Below, one piece after another: positions 8,989 to 18,228 of a DNA stretch of 64,000 nt. Under the pieces are notes generated by a model. It ran no database searches and was not told where the DNA came from. It saw only the letters and a program-made list of their open reading frames with translations. Both the position numbers and the translations under genes were made by a program. Within the stretch, counting starts at the first letter, position 1. Each line of letters begins with the position of its first letter. Source of the stretch: Skeletonema tropicum (lineage: Eukaryota > Bacillariophyta > Thalassiosirophyceae > Thalassiosirales > Thalassiosiraceae); the NCBI GenBank assembly GCA_037178625.1, contig CM074131.1, positions 3,100,001 through 3,164,000 on the forward strand. Direction: 5' to 3'.

Positions 8989-11533
8989 TTCTCTTCAGTG
9001 CCCCGTCCCGGGCTGTCCAACATGTCTAGCTGATACAAATGCAGCGAAACGCCATCTACATGAAAGCCATCCCAATTGCATCCATCTCTACGATTCATCC
9101 ATTTGCCATCGCATTGGCATCCACCTCTGTCACCACCCCAAATGCCAAAACTCCCTAAGAACCAAAATCTTCACCTCCGCCTCATCATACGAACGTCATC
9201 GCGCTTCCTGCCACCCACCCCCACCCTCATCTCCTTCAACCTCCACACTCTCCATCGCCTTGTCCTCCATCTATTCAGGCGACCAACCAGACCGTGTCAC
9301 CACATCATGGTCCAATGCCTTCAACTTCATATCCCAACATTATCCAGTTCAGCCACCCAACTTCCGCCATACTTGGCTCCACTTCCTCAAACACCGCAAT
9401 GCAGCCACCTTCACCTCCATCCAAGCAAGCCTCCTCCGTGCCATCTCCTTAGCACATGCATCGCAAGGACCCTCCTGCAATCCTGCCCCTTTCTGGTGGC
9501 TCTTCCTCCACCTCGAGCTCCTCATCCTTCACCCCACCTCCGCCGATCACAGAGATGGGGAAAGCATTCAGTCTACCATTGCAGACCGCCTCATTGCCTT
9601 CAGAGACGGCCGTATCGAGGAGCTATGGTCCTCCGCCATGGCCATTGTCAGCAAATCAACTACCACCAGCCCTCCCACCTACAGTCAATCAAACAAAGCC
9701 ATCCAGCATGCAGCCGACAGCGACAATTGGCGCACTGCATACCAACGAGCCTGCAGCAGTCAACAGAAAGCCACCATCTCCACCGCCAACGAAAACTTCA
9801 TCCATGATTTGTACGTCGAACCTCATCCATCTCTCCACGAAGCAGACCTCCCCACATCACCACAACCACCACCACCACCTCTATACGATCTCCCAGGGGA
9901 CATCTGCGAAACTATCAAGAGCCTACCAAAAGGCAAGGCGAATGGAATCATTGCAGACTCTGTCGACACCTTCAGCCGCCTAGTTCGTCTCGACAATCCA
10001 TCAATCAACTCGGATCTCCGATTCTTCTTTAATATAATCTTTACCAACAAACTCCCTAATGAAATTAAACCTTATCTACGTGATACCTACCTATTCTGCT
10101 TGCACAAGGATCCCAACGATCCATCAAAACTCCGCCCCATCGGCGTGCCTACAGCCATCAGACGCATCCTCGGGAATCACATCGCCCGTTCCTACCGCCA
10201 ACGCTTCGCCCTCCATCTCCTACCCCACAACTTTGCAGTCGGCGTGTCCAATGGTCAGGACTTCGTCATCAAAACCACCCAACTTGCCATCGACAAATTC
10301 ATCACCGGACCTCAAAGCGAAGGTCGCCCCCCAACTAGGGCTGTAGTCTTCACGGATATGACCAATATGTTCAACCTCATCTCGCGTGAGGAGCTCAGGG
10401 ATTGCCTTCGCAGCCACTTCCCTGAACTCATTCAAGTTGCCGACTTATTCTACCAAGAGTCTGGCAACGTCCACTTCCAACATGGATCAGGAGACTGGTT
10501 CAACCTTCAGATGGAAGAAGGTGTTAATCAAGGTTGCCCCCTTTCATCCATCTTCGCCGCGCTCGTCTTCCATCGAGTACTAGCACCCCTCCAAGCCTCC
10601 CTCAATGAACGTGCCAACGCCAGAGTCATGAATGGTGATTATGGAGACGACGGCTGCGGCTCAGTCTCCATCATCACTGCCTTCGTCGATGACAATAGCA
10701 ATGTAATCCCTTTAGTCGATTTCGACTTCTTCTTCACCAAACTAAACGAGCTTGCCCCTCCCAGAGGCTGCCGCCTCAACTCCTTCAAAACCCGCATCCT
10801 TACTTCCACTAACGGTTCATCTCCCATACCGTCTATTCGTCGCACCAATCCAGCTCTTGCCGAGTCCCTCCAACGTGCCATCAACACCTACTCCATCTCC
10901 AAAGCTTCCAATCCCACCGATCCGCCCATCCCTGTCGAAATAGTAGAGGGCTACCGCCTCCTCGGAGTCCCAGTAGGATCAGCCAAGTTTGCAAGAGAAT
11001 TCTGCTTTGAGCGTGTCGCTGCTGCCACCGCCGATGCCCACACCCTCACTTCTTCCGTGTCCAACCTCCAGACCCGCCTTCGCCTCTTCATCCAATGCAC
11101 CATCCACAAATTGCCGCACCTCCTCGGCTATGACGTCCTCCACCACCTACCCCTTGACTACGACATGTCAGGATTCAACTGGGAAGGCTGGGGAGGGCCT
11201 CTCATCGATGCCACCAACCACCTCATGTCCAACTTCTTCAAACAACTTCTTAATCTAGATGCTTCGCTACCATTTCCATCCCACTCCTTGTACATCGCCC
11301 AAGGAGGCATTCCAGCCGGGGGGCTAGGGCTCTACCGACCAGGAGCCAGAGCTATCCCCGACTTCGTCCTCACCATGACCAAAGCTACCAACTTTGCAGG
11401 GCAAGGCATCCCTTTCCATGCCGAAGTTCCTAACTACCAACTTCCTTCCTCCATCAGCTCCCTCTACAACCTTGCCTCCAATCCTTCCTCCCTCACTCTC
11501 CAGCGGTTCCAACACGCCCTATTGAGAGACCAG
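8963..11533 (+). CDS. R2-like non-LTR retrotransposon: zinc fingers and reverse transcriptase (part 1)
   Basis: 857 codons. Residues 9-80 carry C2H2-like fingers (CPVPGCPTCL...H...H, then CHHPKCQNSL...H...C), as in R2-group elements. RT motifs follow in order: LRPIGVPTAIRRILG, motif A AVVFTDMTNMFN, motif B GVNQGCPLSS, motif C AFVDD (the usual F-A-D-D site), motif D LNSFKT, motif E LLGVPVGS. Catalytic Asp residues are kept. The frame ends because of an insertion right after CCAG at 11530-11533; the same protein resumes at 14298, 15028 and 16970. Copies of the downstream segments give the zinc knuckle and restriction-like endonuclease, so this is an RLE-type (R2-like) rather than an APE-type LINE. 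Confidence 0.88.
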
Positions 11534-11555
11534 TAATGGTAGTCGGGATACTAAT

Positions 11556-12386
11556 ATGGAGTCTGATGTATTTCGCAGAGGAAGGTGGCGGAGACCCTTA
11601 TCTTCTTCTGGTATTAATACCAACATTTATCCTTCTATGGATACACGTCCTATTGATGTTATTTTTTGTCCCAGACAACATGACATCAGTGCCCTTATGA
11701 TGACCCTATTCTGGAAAGTTGATATTCAGTTCCTGGGCACAAGTTCTTTCAAGCGACAGCATATCTATGTTGTTATCTTTGGTGAGCATCGTCACCTCAC
11801 AGATCATCTACTTGATGGCACTCGTGATTTTCAGGCTATGGATTGGGGAGTTATCTGTTTCGGTTATGATGGACTCTTTCTTTTACACTATCTCTTGCAA
11901 CTATGGGGAGTGATGGTAAACTCTTGCCCCGGTGGATTTACCTTGTTTTACGGTCTCTTGCTATGGGCACAACATGTTCATCAACTCGTGACGAAGATCC
12001 ATGTTGCGTGGGGAGATTATTTGCATTCGACGTTGGGACTACTCAAGAGAATGGAGACATTGACATGCTGTACAAGTCTATTTGATGTCCTGTCTAGTGA
12101 CATTGTCACTCACAAGTTCCAAGAGATCGGTCATCGCATTATACTTGTTCTCGGTCATCACGACAACTCCGATCACATGCCCAACAAGATCCTGTTTACT
12201 ACCATTGCTCGGTCTGTTCTCAAGTTCCAGATTTGTTACTGTCCTTCAAGCATTCAAGGCTATGCATTTGTTGGGATTGTTCGTGGAATGGTATCTTATG
12301 TCTTTACATACTGCTTTGGAGCTACTGCGATATCACAAGATGATGATTGGGGAGTACTGTCCTGTGAAGATGCGATACTTTATTAA
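11556..12386 (+). CDS. Unknown reading frame of the 2.76-kb insertion (276 aa)
   Basis: Open for 277 codons but without recognisable domain. It is rich in aromatic and hydrophobic residues and overlaps the longer frame at 12082-14118 by 305 bp. In this frame each TGGGGAG heptamer reads Trp-Gly. Because the heptamers stay in the phase of the other frame along the whole insertion, I suspect this frame is the less important one here or that an indel separates two parts of one protein. Confidence 0.3.
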   Translation: MESDVFRRGRWRRPLSSSGINTNIYPSMDTRPIDVIFCPRQHDISALMMTLFWKVDIQFLGTSSFKRQHIYVVIFGEHRHLTDHLLDGTRDFQAMDWGVICFGYDGLFLLHYLLQLWGVMVNSCPGGFTLFYGLLLWAQHVHQLVTKIHVAWGDYLHSTLGLLKRMETLTCCTSLFDVLSSDIVTHKFQEIGHRIILVLGHHDNSDHMPNKILFTTIARSVLKFQICYCPSSIQGYAFVGIVRGMVSYVFTYCFGATAISQDDDWGVLSCEDAILY

Positions 12387-14118
12387 TTTAGAGTTGCTTT
12401 TATCCTTTGAGATGAATGGGGAGCAAATTCCTTCAATTGAATATCCATCTGGGACGATACGAAGTTACCACTATCCAGCGAAGATGAGAGACTTAATTAC
12501 TTCAGAGTTGATTTGGTACTACGAGTCGAATAAAATTCAGTTGTACAAGACGAAGAATGGGGAGCAAGTTCTACTCTACAAGTTGATAGAGGCCCAAGAT
12601 GATACTGCCCTTGGAAGCCAAGTTGTTGTTCGTTCTCCTGCTGCGAAGATTGAATTCTGCCACCATCAAGTTGTTCTCAAGTCCTTGCAAGACTTCGCTG
12701 CTCAGTTCTATTCACATGATTCTCAAGATCTTGCCGATAGGATCTATATCATCGTCAATTGCAGGTTGCATCGCCTTTTGTTTGCAGAGATTACTCGTGG
12801 TCATCGACAGTATCACGTCTTGCTTTGGAACGTCATCATCAACAATGTTTTCATGGATCGACACCATCCAATCATGATTACTACTGAGGAATATGGGGAG
12901 AGATTACTGATGAGGAATACTGCCGAGGAATATGGGGAGACATCATCAACTACTCGACTTCATCATATCATTCGACCGTCGGGAGATACTTCCTCCGAAC
13001 CTTACAGCATGCTTGCTTTGCTCGGTATTGCCGCGAGAGAAGATACTAATCGGGCTCAATTCGGAGATGAGACCTTAGCCGCAATCTTGTGTTCTCAAGC
13101 TGAATATGATATTATTTTGAAGGAATTTTGTGCTATTCTGGTAAGTATCGGCAGTGACACTCGTCACATGATAATTGCACGTTTTGCACCAAGGATTGTT
13201 TGTGGGAAGCCCAATCTCTACGTTCTACACAATCAAGTCAATTCGGTTCTTCAACCTGATATCGTGAGTTACGAACGTCATCGTCTCGGTCTCAATCATG
13301 GGGAGCGCATGGAACGCGTAGATATTCAAACCCTTATTGATGCATCACGCAACTTTGCATATTACGAAATCATCGTCATCGTATGCAGTATTACCACCCG
13401 AAGTAATCGGCTCTTTGATGGATTCTTACTGTTCATCGATATCTTTGCGAGAAGTGCTGTGCAGGAAATCTTTTTCGTCCGAACTCCAGATGAATACGAC
13501 CAACTTCAACTTCACGACAAACTTCAGCACCAAGTCGCGGATGACTGTATATACCTTGAAGTTCAAGTCACAAACGGTAACAAGCCCTTCTCACAAGTCA
13601 CAAACGGCAATAGGCCCTTCGCGAACAATCGCAATACTTTATCATCCACATTTTCTATGGCCGATCTACGTCTACCTAGTTCAAAGGAGGAAGAACTACT
13701 CAGTCTACCTAGTCCAAAGGAGGAAGAACTACTCATCCAATATCCTTCTCCTACGGGAAAGATCAATGATTATCAAGAGCTTCTGGAAATGCCAATTATT
13801 ATGGAAACAACTTCACACAACAATAAGTTTACCGCTCAGATGTTCTTTGAGATTGTCAATTACTTGTTGAAGTGGGGAGACTGGAATACAACATTCGGTT
13901 GGTTGGGGAGTGACAAACTATGTAAGAAAGCATATGAACGCAACCAAAATTGTACCAGTATGTCATCAATGGTACACTACTTATGGATATTGAAGATACT
14001 CATATCCCGATTAATGGGAATCGTCCCATTTATCTACCGCACGTTGAACGTCGAATCTTCCGCGATCGTCGGTTCAGCAGAACTTATTTTCCCGCCATAT
14101 CTTTACACAAGATACTAA
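12082..14118 (+). CDS. Unknown reading frame of the 2.76-kb insertion (up to 678 aa)
   Basis: A 679-codon run without stops in DNA of ordinary composition is very unlikely by chance, so it is or recently was coding. No RT, integrase, transposase or helicase motif is visible. It has internal repeats: a KMR..I..EL......NGEQ unit twice near residues 110-165, EEYGE twice near 270-290, a QVTNGN.PF pair near 495-510 and a LPSxKEEELL pair near 525-545. The heptamer TGGGGAG reads x-Gly-Glu in this frame (N, Y, I or H before Gly-Glu). The real start may lie further upstream, where the same frame is broken by stops. Confidence 0.45.
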   Translation: MMSCLVTLSLTSSKRSVIALYLFSVITTTPITCPTRSCLLPLLGLFSSSRFVTVLQAFKAMHLLGLFVEWYLMSLHTALELLRYHKMMIGEYCPVKMRYFINLELLLSFEMNGEQIPSIEYPSGTIRSYHYPAKMRDLITSELIWYYESNKIQLYKTKNGEQVLLYKLIEAQDDTALGSQVVVRSPAAKIEFCHHQVVLKSLQDFAAQFYSHDSQDLADRIYIIVNCRLHRLLFAEITRGHRQYHVLLWNVIINNVFMDRHHPIMITTEEYGERLLMRNTAEEYGETSSTTRLHHIIRPSGDTSSEPYSMLALLGIAAREDTNRAQFGDETLAAILCSQAEYDIILKEFCAILVSIGSDTRHMIIARFAPRIVCGKPNLYVLHNQVNSVLQPDIVSYERHRLGLNHGERMERVDIQTLIDASRNFAYYEIIVIVCSITTRSNRLFDGFLLFIDIFARSAVQEIFFVRTPDEYDQLQLHDKLQHQVADDCIYLEVQVTNGNKPFSQVTNGNRPFANNRNTLSSTFSMADLRLPSSKEEELLSLPSPKEEELLIQYPSPTGKINDYQELLEMPIIMETTSHNNKFTAQMFFEIVNYLLKWGDWNTTFGWLGSDKLCKKAYERNQNCTSMSSMVHYLWILKILISRLMGIVPFIYRTLNVESSAIVGSAELIFPPYLYTRY

Positions 14119-14297
14119 AACCATGGCACGTCGACATCTCACAGTCGAAGAAATAGAAATAAACAATAACACCGTGTAGTAAGTAGACGCCTATGGCGGA
14201 TCTTTCTCTCAGTAATACTTCGGGAATCGAGTAGGAATAGCCGTGCCTTAGTGCACCAGTTTCCGGCTAATTTGGGCTTTAGGAATCTTATCCCCAG

Positions 14298-14707
14298 CAA
14301 CGTTGTCTCTCCCAACCTACGACACCAGATCGGGTGAAACCTCTCGCTACGGCCACGTTCACTTCTTCAGGATCGTCCATTGTCCGCGGAGCCTTGCAGC
14401 TTGTATGGCATTCGACAGATTATTGCTTACTTTAGACGCCCTCCCCACCATCGCTTCCATCGCCGTCTCCCACCGTGTCCCACATGACCAACGCATCAAC
14501 CACCTCTTAACAAAAGTGTCCACCAACAGTGCCAGACACCGCCTTCGACTCCACACCAACGCCACAACCAACGCCCTCATCTATGCCAACACTCCTGAAG
14601 ATCTCTGCCACATCCTCCCAGGGGTCCTCACTTCCCACATGTCCTACCCACTCGTCCACATGTCTCGTAGCAACGTTAAACATCGGCTCAGCAACTTCGA
14701 TTTCACT
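14298..14707 (+). pseudogene. R2-like retrotransposon protein, part 2 (post-RT region)
   Basis: About 410 bp of the same element between two insertions. Joined to part 1 at 11533, the frame is first open in one phase and then, near 14410-14430, must shift to the phase that runs through RSNVKHRLSNFDFT to the SINE junction, so a one-base indel is likely. The segment corresponds to the helical linker between RT and the zinc knuckle in R2-like proteins. It breaks off at 14707, where the SINE begins. Confidence 0.65.
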
Positions 14708-15027
14708 GGTGTGGTGTAGTGGTATCACCGCCTCTCTTCTGGTTCGGGGTCTTGGGTTCGAGTCTCCCCCGTGCCAAATCCTGGCTGTTTGAGGTGTCGC
14801 AGCTCGGAGTGCGATCTGGGAAAAAAGACCATTACTTGGTTTGGAATTTCATATCACTGCCTCTTTGCTAATTCCGGGGTGATGGAAAAACTGTTGGTTA
14901 TTTGCTTAATTACACTCGAAGGGTAGTAACTTGTGACATTGCTCTAGATAATTGTAGATAATTTCGCCCCTGGAGGGCCAACCATGACGTACTTTAAGAT
15001 TTCCGTTAATTTTTTTTTTTTTTTTTT
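14708..15027 (+). mobile_element. tRNA-derived SINE with oligo-T tail (320 bp)
   Basis: The head at 14708-14775 looks like a tRNA: A-box TGGTGTAGTGG at 14712-14722, B-box GGTTCGAGTCT at 14755-14765, and 5' GGTGTGG can pair with 3' CCGTGCC including wobbles. The T-arm is imperfect, so it is not a working tRNA. A unique body follows and the element ends in 18 T at 15010-15027. Its removal joins 14707 to 15028 in frame within the retrotransposon protein. No clear target-site duplication is seen here. A truncated second copy of the 3' end is at 18076-18146. T-tailed SINEs such as rice p-SINE1 are known. Confidence 0.8.
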
Positions 15028-15373
15028 ATCATGCTCAAACGCAAACTAGTCCTCCCCATCTACCACCCAGCTTCAGCTCCCGTTTGTAAATGCGGCACCA
15101 CCCATGACATCTACGGCCACCACCACTTCCGCTGCACTCGCATCAGCAAGAAAGCCGCTCATAACTACATCAATGAAAACGGTCTTCAACCAGCCCTCCA
15201 GCAAGTCCTTTCCACCGCTGGAATCATCAGCCCCTCATCTATCGTCCAAACCGAAGCCCCTCAACACATCGCCCAGCAACCCCTCCTCCGACCATTCGAC
15301 ATCGAGTATCAGCCCAACCACACCCTTGGGGATTCCAACCTCCCACCGTCTCAATTCGCCGTTTGTGGTGCTG
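15028..15373 (+). pseudogene. R2-like retrotransposon protein, part 3 (zinc knuckle and endonuclease start)
   Basis: Starts in frame after the SINE. It contains CKCGTTHDIYGHHHFRC, the C-x-C...H...C knuckle that precedes the restriction-like endonuclease in R2-type elements, then RPFDIEYQP, a PD-(D/E)XK-type core strand. It is interrupted after TGCTG (15369-15373) by an LTR element and resumes in frame at 16970 with a second acidic strand (ADITI). Confidence 0.78.
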
Positions 15374-16964
15374 TGTAATAGTCAAGTAGCATACTACCTT
15401 TAGGTACGTATGTATCTGTGACCATACGGATACGTGCTCGCTAAGCTATCGCTTATCGGGATCTCCATGCCTGACGCATGCCGCTCTGGATTCTGACTAC
15501 ATTGAAGCAGTCAGCTTAGAGAATCTTACTAACAGCCTACGTCTTGGAATTAGTACGATTTCTGTCCAATAGCATTCCGAGTCACTCGGCTTACACGAGC
15601 AACTCTACCGCTAGCAGCAGCTCTCTCCTTCGAAGAGCACACCACTACTCCAAATACGTAAATTAATACTGTATTCATCGTCGTTGTCATTACACATCTA
15701 TTAGCCTGTGTCATTATTTTAAAATAACAAGTGCTCTCGTCGACAAGCACCGCAGAAAGCTACCAGATACCTCGAAACGAGAAGAATCTTCCATCCTGGT
15801 GAAATATCAGAAGGACTGATCATTATCATGTCGCAAAATGAATTAGCTTCGATTTACTTGGCCTACAACACTCTCACCGAGGACAAACGGCCAAAAGAAT
15901 CTCAGGTAACTCGTGGATACATCGAGGATAAAGACAAAGTCGTCTTTCCCATCTTTCCAGTTGCCAAGATTGCCAATGGTCGGAAATGGACTATCGATGG
16001 CGGATCAACTAATCATGCCAAAACTACGGTAACGTACTATTCCCTTCCACACAATGTTGGACAACATACCTACATGGTACTCAAACTCATCGAATATGAA
16101 AGTCTAATCTTCGAGCTTGGTTGGGACGATCACGAGAAGAAGCTCATGACTCAACTCATCTCCCATCAACAAAAAGCGTCCGAGCTAGAAGCCGACATCG
16201 CAAACAAATTCAACGGTATCTCCGGTGATCCTCTCGCTAAGAAGGACATCGACGAATTGAAAAAGACACTCTCGCAGCATAAAAAGCAAATCAGCCATCA
16301 TGTGAACGCTCTGAATGATAATGCAGAACGTGCAGGAGGTATGCTTGGAAAGCTCATGGGTCATTTCGATAAGAAATTCGCTGTCATCATCGACAACTAC
16401 TTCAATCAGGGTGAGCCACACCAAGTGACGAAGTGGAGGGCAGTCAACCATGCATTTTGCAAGGACGCCATGGACTCTTCCTAAATAATGATCCCTCTGA
16501 TGTCTTACACAGGGACGGTCTTCGATGACAAAGACGAAACATCAGACTACTTGATGTGTCGTAAAGCGATGCTCTGCACTCAAGCAGAAACAGGGCCTCG
16601 TTTGAAAACTCTTAAGGATATTCTCAAGTGCGCTAATTTATTGTTAGTCGAGCAACATGGTTATGGCCTCGCGGAAGCAACCAGAAGCTACTTGGAATCC
16701 AACATTAAATTCCATCGTGCATTCACATGCAAGGCTTGGGTAGGGATGATCACAGCAATCAATCAATATCTACGTCTCCTTACCACCTACAAAGATGATG
16801 AACAGTACGCGGACAACGATGATATTCCACGTGCCAATGTTCCCTACAACGAAGTGGAGCTGTGCAAGATTGTCTTGGCCAGCATGCCCAGAGAGGTTAG
16901 GGATTCTCTTCGAGTGACGTCTCCAAATCGTCCACTTGAAACAGAGCTGGAGCCTCCTGTGTCA
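15374..16964 (+). mobile_element. 1.6-kb gag-only LTR element with 5-bp target-site duplication
   Basis: Flanked by TGCTG at 15369-15373 and 16965-16969. It begins TGTAATAG and ends CTGTGTCA, the TG...CA termini of LTR elements. Removal restores the retrotransposon frame exactly. Its first part probably is the 5' LTR (15374 to about 15713, which ends in the same CCTGTGTCA as the element). Then comes a gag-like frame. A full 3' LTR, protease and pol are absent, as if a deletion joined gag to the last bases of the 3' LTR. Confidence 0.8.
15828..16964 (+). pseudogene. Gag-like protein of the 1.6-kb LTR element
   Basis: Starts ATG at 15828 and is open to a TAA at 16482-16484, then open again in the same frame to the element end, so a single nonsense codon splits about 380 codons. 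A central coiled-coil-like section lies at about residues 100-190. The NVPYNEVELCKIVLASMPREV region resembles the gag at 6661-8259, so the two LTR elements are related families in opposite orientation. No zinc knuckle remains; it would lie in the deleted part. Confidence 0.7.
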
Positions 16965-16969
16965 TGCTG

Positions 16970-17379
16970 ACATCACAATTGACCATTGCCCTGACCCTCC
17001 TTCTCCCTCTGCTATTGAAGACATTCCTTCATTTTCAGCCAATGCTGAACGATATCTACAAAAAGCTGAGAAGAGGAAGTTCACGACAATGGGGAATTGT
17101 ACTGTCACCGCCGACACAATGTCGAGAGAAGACGTCCTTCGCACCCTCCATTCCGATGCCAAACACCTCCGAATGTGGGCAATATGCCCGTATGGCGGCT
17201 TGGGTCCAATGTTCCGCAGATTCCTATTCGGCGACGACCCCATCCAACCACTCTCCTTTTCAGCCAACAAGCCTCACGCAGCGAAGATGTACCGCGACTC
17301 CCTCCAAAGCTCAGCCCCCCATGGCATCCTTCCCCTTGCCAATTCCTCATGGTCTGCTTCCAAACCAGCCCACCAGTGA
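16970..17379 (+). pseudogene. R2-like retrotransposon protein, part 4 (endonuclease C-terminus)
   Basis: Resumes in the frame of part 3 after the LTR insertion and runs to the TGA at 17377-17379. It begins with the ADITI strand of the endonuclease core, followed by a helical segment (YLQKAEKRKF) and a hydrophobic tail with GGLGPMFRRFLFG. This is the natural C-terminus of the element's protein. Total protein without insertions would be roughly 1,240 residues, a normal R2-like size. Confidence 0.7.
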
Positions 17380-17604
17380 TTCTACGGCCACTCCTATACA
17401 GCACCCACCCCTCAGATCCACTTCCTTCAACAGTTTGGCCTCGCCTGCACCAAGGCGTTCGCTTTCCACATCCGTCGACCAGTTAGCTCCCGGCAGGCTA
17501 CACAGGCTTCTTCGGGACCAGCCCGAGCCCCTCCAGGTTTAAATTCTTCTTTCTCTACTGACACAGGTGTCTAGGGAGTAGTGAATAAAATATCTATCTA
17601 TAAA
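17380..17604 (+). other. 3' UTR and tail of the R2-like element
   Basis: Pyrimidine-rich sequence ending GTCTAGGGAGTAGTGAATAAAATATCTATCTATAAAC. The terminal TCTA repeats look like the short tandem-repeat tail that many non-LTR retrotransposons use instead of poly-A. A related end is found inverted at 44918-44961. Confidence 0.65.
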
Positions 17605-17663
17605 CAGGGGCGCGCAGAATGTGGCGAGAGTGGTGGTGTGGTGGTGCCTGTGGCGGGTTGAAC

Positions 17664-17683
17664 CGCGGGCCCTCGGGGCCTGT
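17664..17683 (-). repeat. 20-bp inverted-repeat partner (right)
   Basis: Exact reverse complement of 5344-5363. Further out, 17757-17776 is the exact reverse complement of 5196-5215. Together they bracket the nested retroelement block. Confidence 0.65.
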
Positions 17684-17798
17684 CGAGTATTGTGTCATTT
17701 TGCAGTCGGCCATTTGCAGTTTGGTTTGTTAGTAGTCTTTTTACAACAGAATTAGACTATAAAGTTGCTCTGCAATCTGCAATGATGTAGGTAGTGTT

Positions 17799-18020
17799 GG
17801 TGTAGTTGGTTAAAGAGGGGTTCGATTCCTAGCATAGAATTCTCATACTATTTATTGTATTTGTGCCACAGTGTCAGTGATGACCCCTTAGTGTAGTTGG
17901 TTTGAGCATGCATGTGAATTTGTGAGGCATCGGGTTCGATCCCCGGGGATGGCAATCTCTTTTCATGCGTGTGAATTTGTGAGGCACCGGGTTCGATCCC
18001 CGGGGATGGCAATCTCTTTT
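17799..18020 (+). repeat. Cluster of tRNA-like sequences (A/B boxes), not functional tRNAs
   Basis: Three units with GGTTCGAT-type B-boxes: 17799-17830 (A and B box only about 10 bp apart), 17881-17953 (a nearly tRNA-sized unit with a GTG at the anticodon position, His-like) and 17964-18010 (3' half only). The last two share a 50-bp segment, GTGAATTTGTGAGGCA onward, at 17914 and 17971. Acceptor stems do not pair, so these are pseudogenes or heads of degenerate SINEs. Confidence 0.6.
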
Positions 18021-18057
18021 CTGCAGACTACTTAGTAAGTCTATTCAAGAGGGAAAA

Positions 18058-18164
18058 GCAAAATCGTTCACTGCAAAAATTAACGGAAATCTTAAAGTAC
18101 GTCATGGTTGGCCCTCCAGGGGCGAAATTATCTACAATTATCTAGAGCAAAATCGTTCACTGCA
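18058..18164 (-). mobile_element. 5'-truncated SINE copy with 18-bp target-site duplication
   Basis: The 71 bp at 18076-18146 are the reverse complement of the 3' end of the SINE at 14708-15027, essentially identical. They are flanked by perfect 18-bp direct repeats GCAAAATCGTTCACTGCA at 18058-18075 and 18147-18164. The short copy, long duplication and retained 3' end are the marks of target-primed reverse transcription with 5' truncation. Confidence 0.9.
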
Positions 18165-18228
18165 CAATTCACTCAACAATCAAATTTGTAAAAATTGTGC
18201 ACTGCACAATTTTAAAGAAGCGAGCGAA

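Larger units (their letters stand above)
11534..14293 (+). mobile_element. 2.76-kb insertion of unknown class in the R2-like RT gene
   Basis: It separates two parts of one RT gene and is flanked by CCAG at 11530-11533 and 14294-14297, a possible 4-bp target-site duplication. I find no terminal inverted repeats, no LTR pair and no Helitron-type ends. It carries long plus-strand reading frames (11556-12386 and 12082-14118) with no known domain. The heptamer TGGGGAG occurs eleven times on the plus strand at 11844, 11904, 12009, 12348, 12417, 12558, 12894, 12933, 13299, 13873 and 13904; the first nine share one phase. The tail (about 14150-14293) is noncoding. Confidence 0.65.

Noticed and set aside
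9076..9983. Long Pro/Ser/His-rich frames overlapping the RT gene (9076-9807, 9456-9983)
   Set aside because: They are the other frames of the CT-rich RT coding sequence and have no domain; low-complexity shadows.
11534..14293. Spliceosomal intron within the RT gene
   Set aside because: GT...AG can be found near the edges, but splicing there does not keep the RT frame, and the segment has long open frames and a possible 4-bp duplication.
14708..14775. Functional tRNA gene
   Set aside because: The acceptor can pair, but the T-arm and anticodon arm are irregular and the unit continues into a transposed body with a T tail.
16964..17542. 192-codon and 129-codon frames overlapping the endonuclease part
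   Set aside because: Shadow frames of the R2-like C-terminus; the frame that continues the endonuclease core is the one ending at 17379.
17881..17953. Functional tRNA-His
   Set aside because: The T-arm and a GTG fit, but 5' and 3' acceptor strands do not pair and the 3' half is duplicated without a 5' half.
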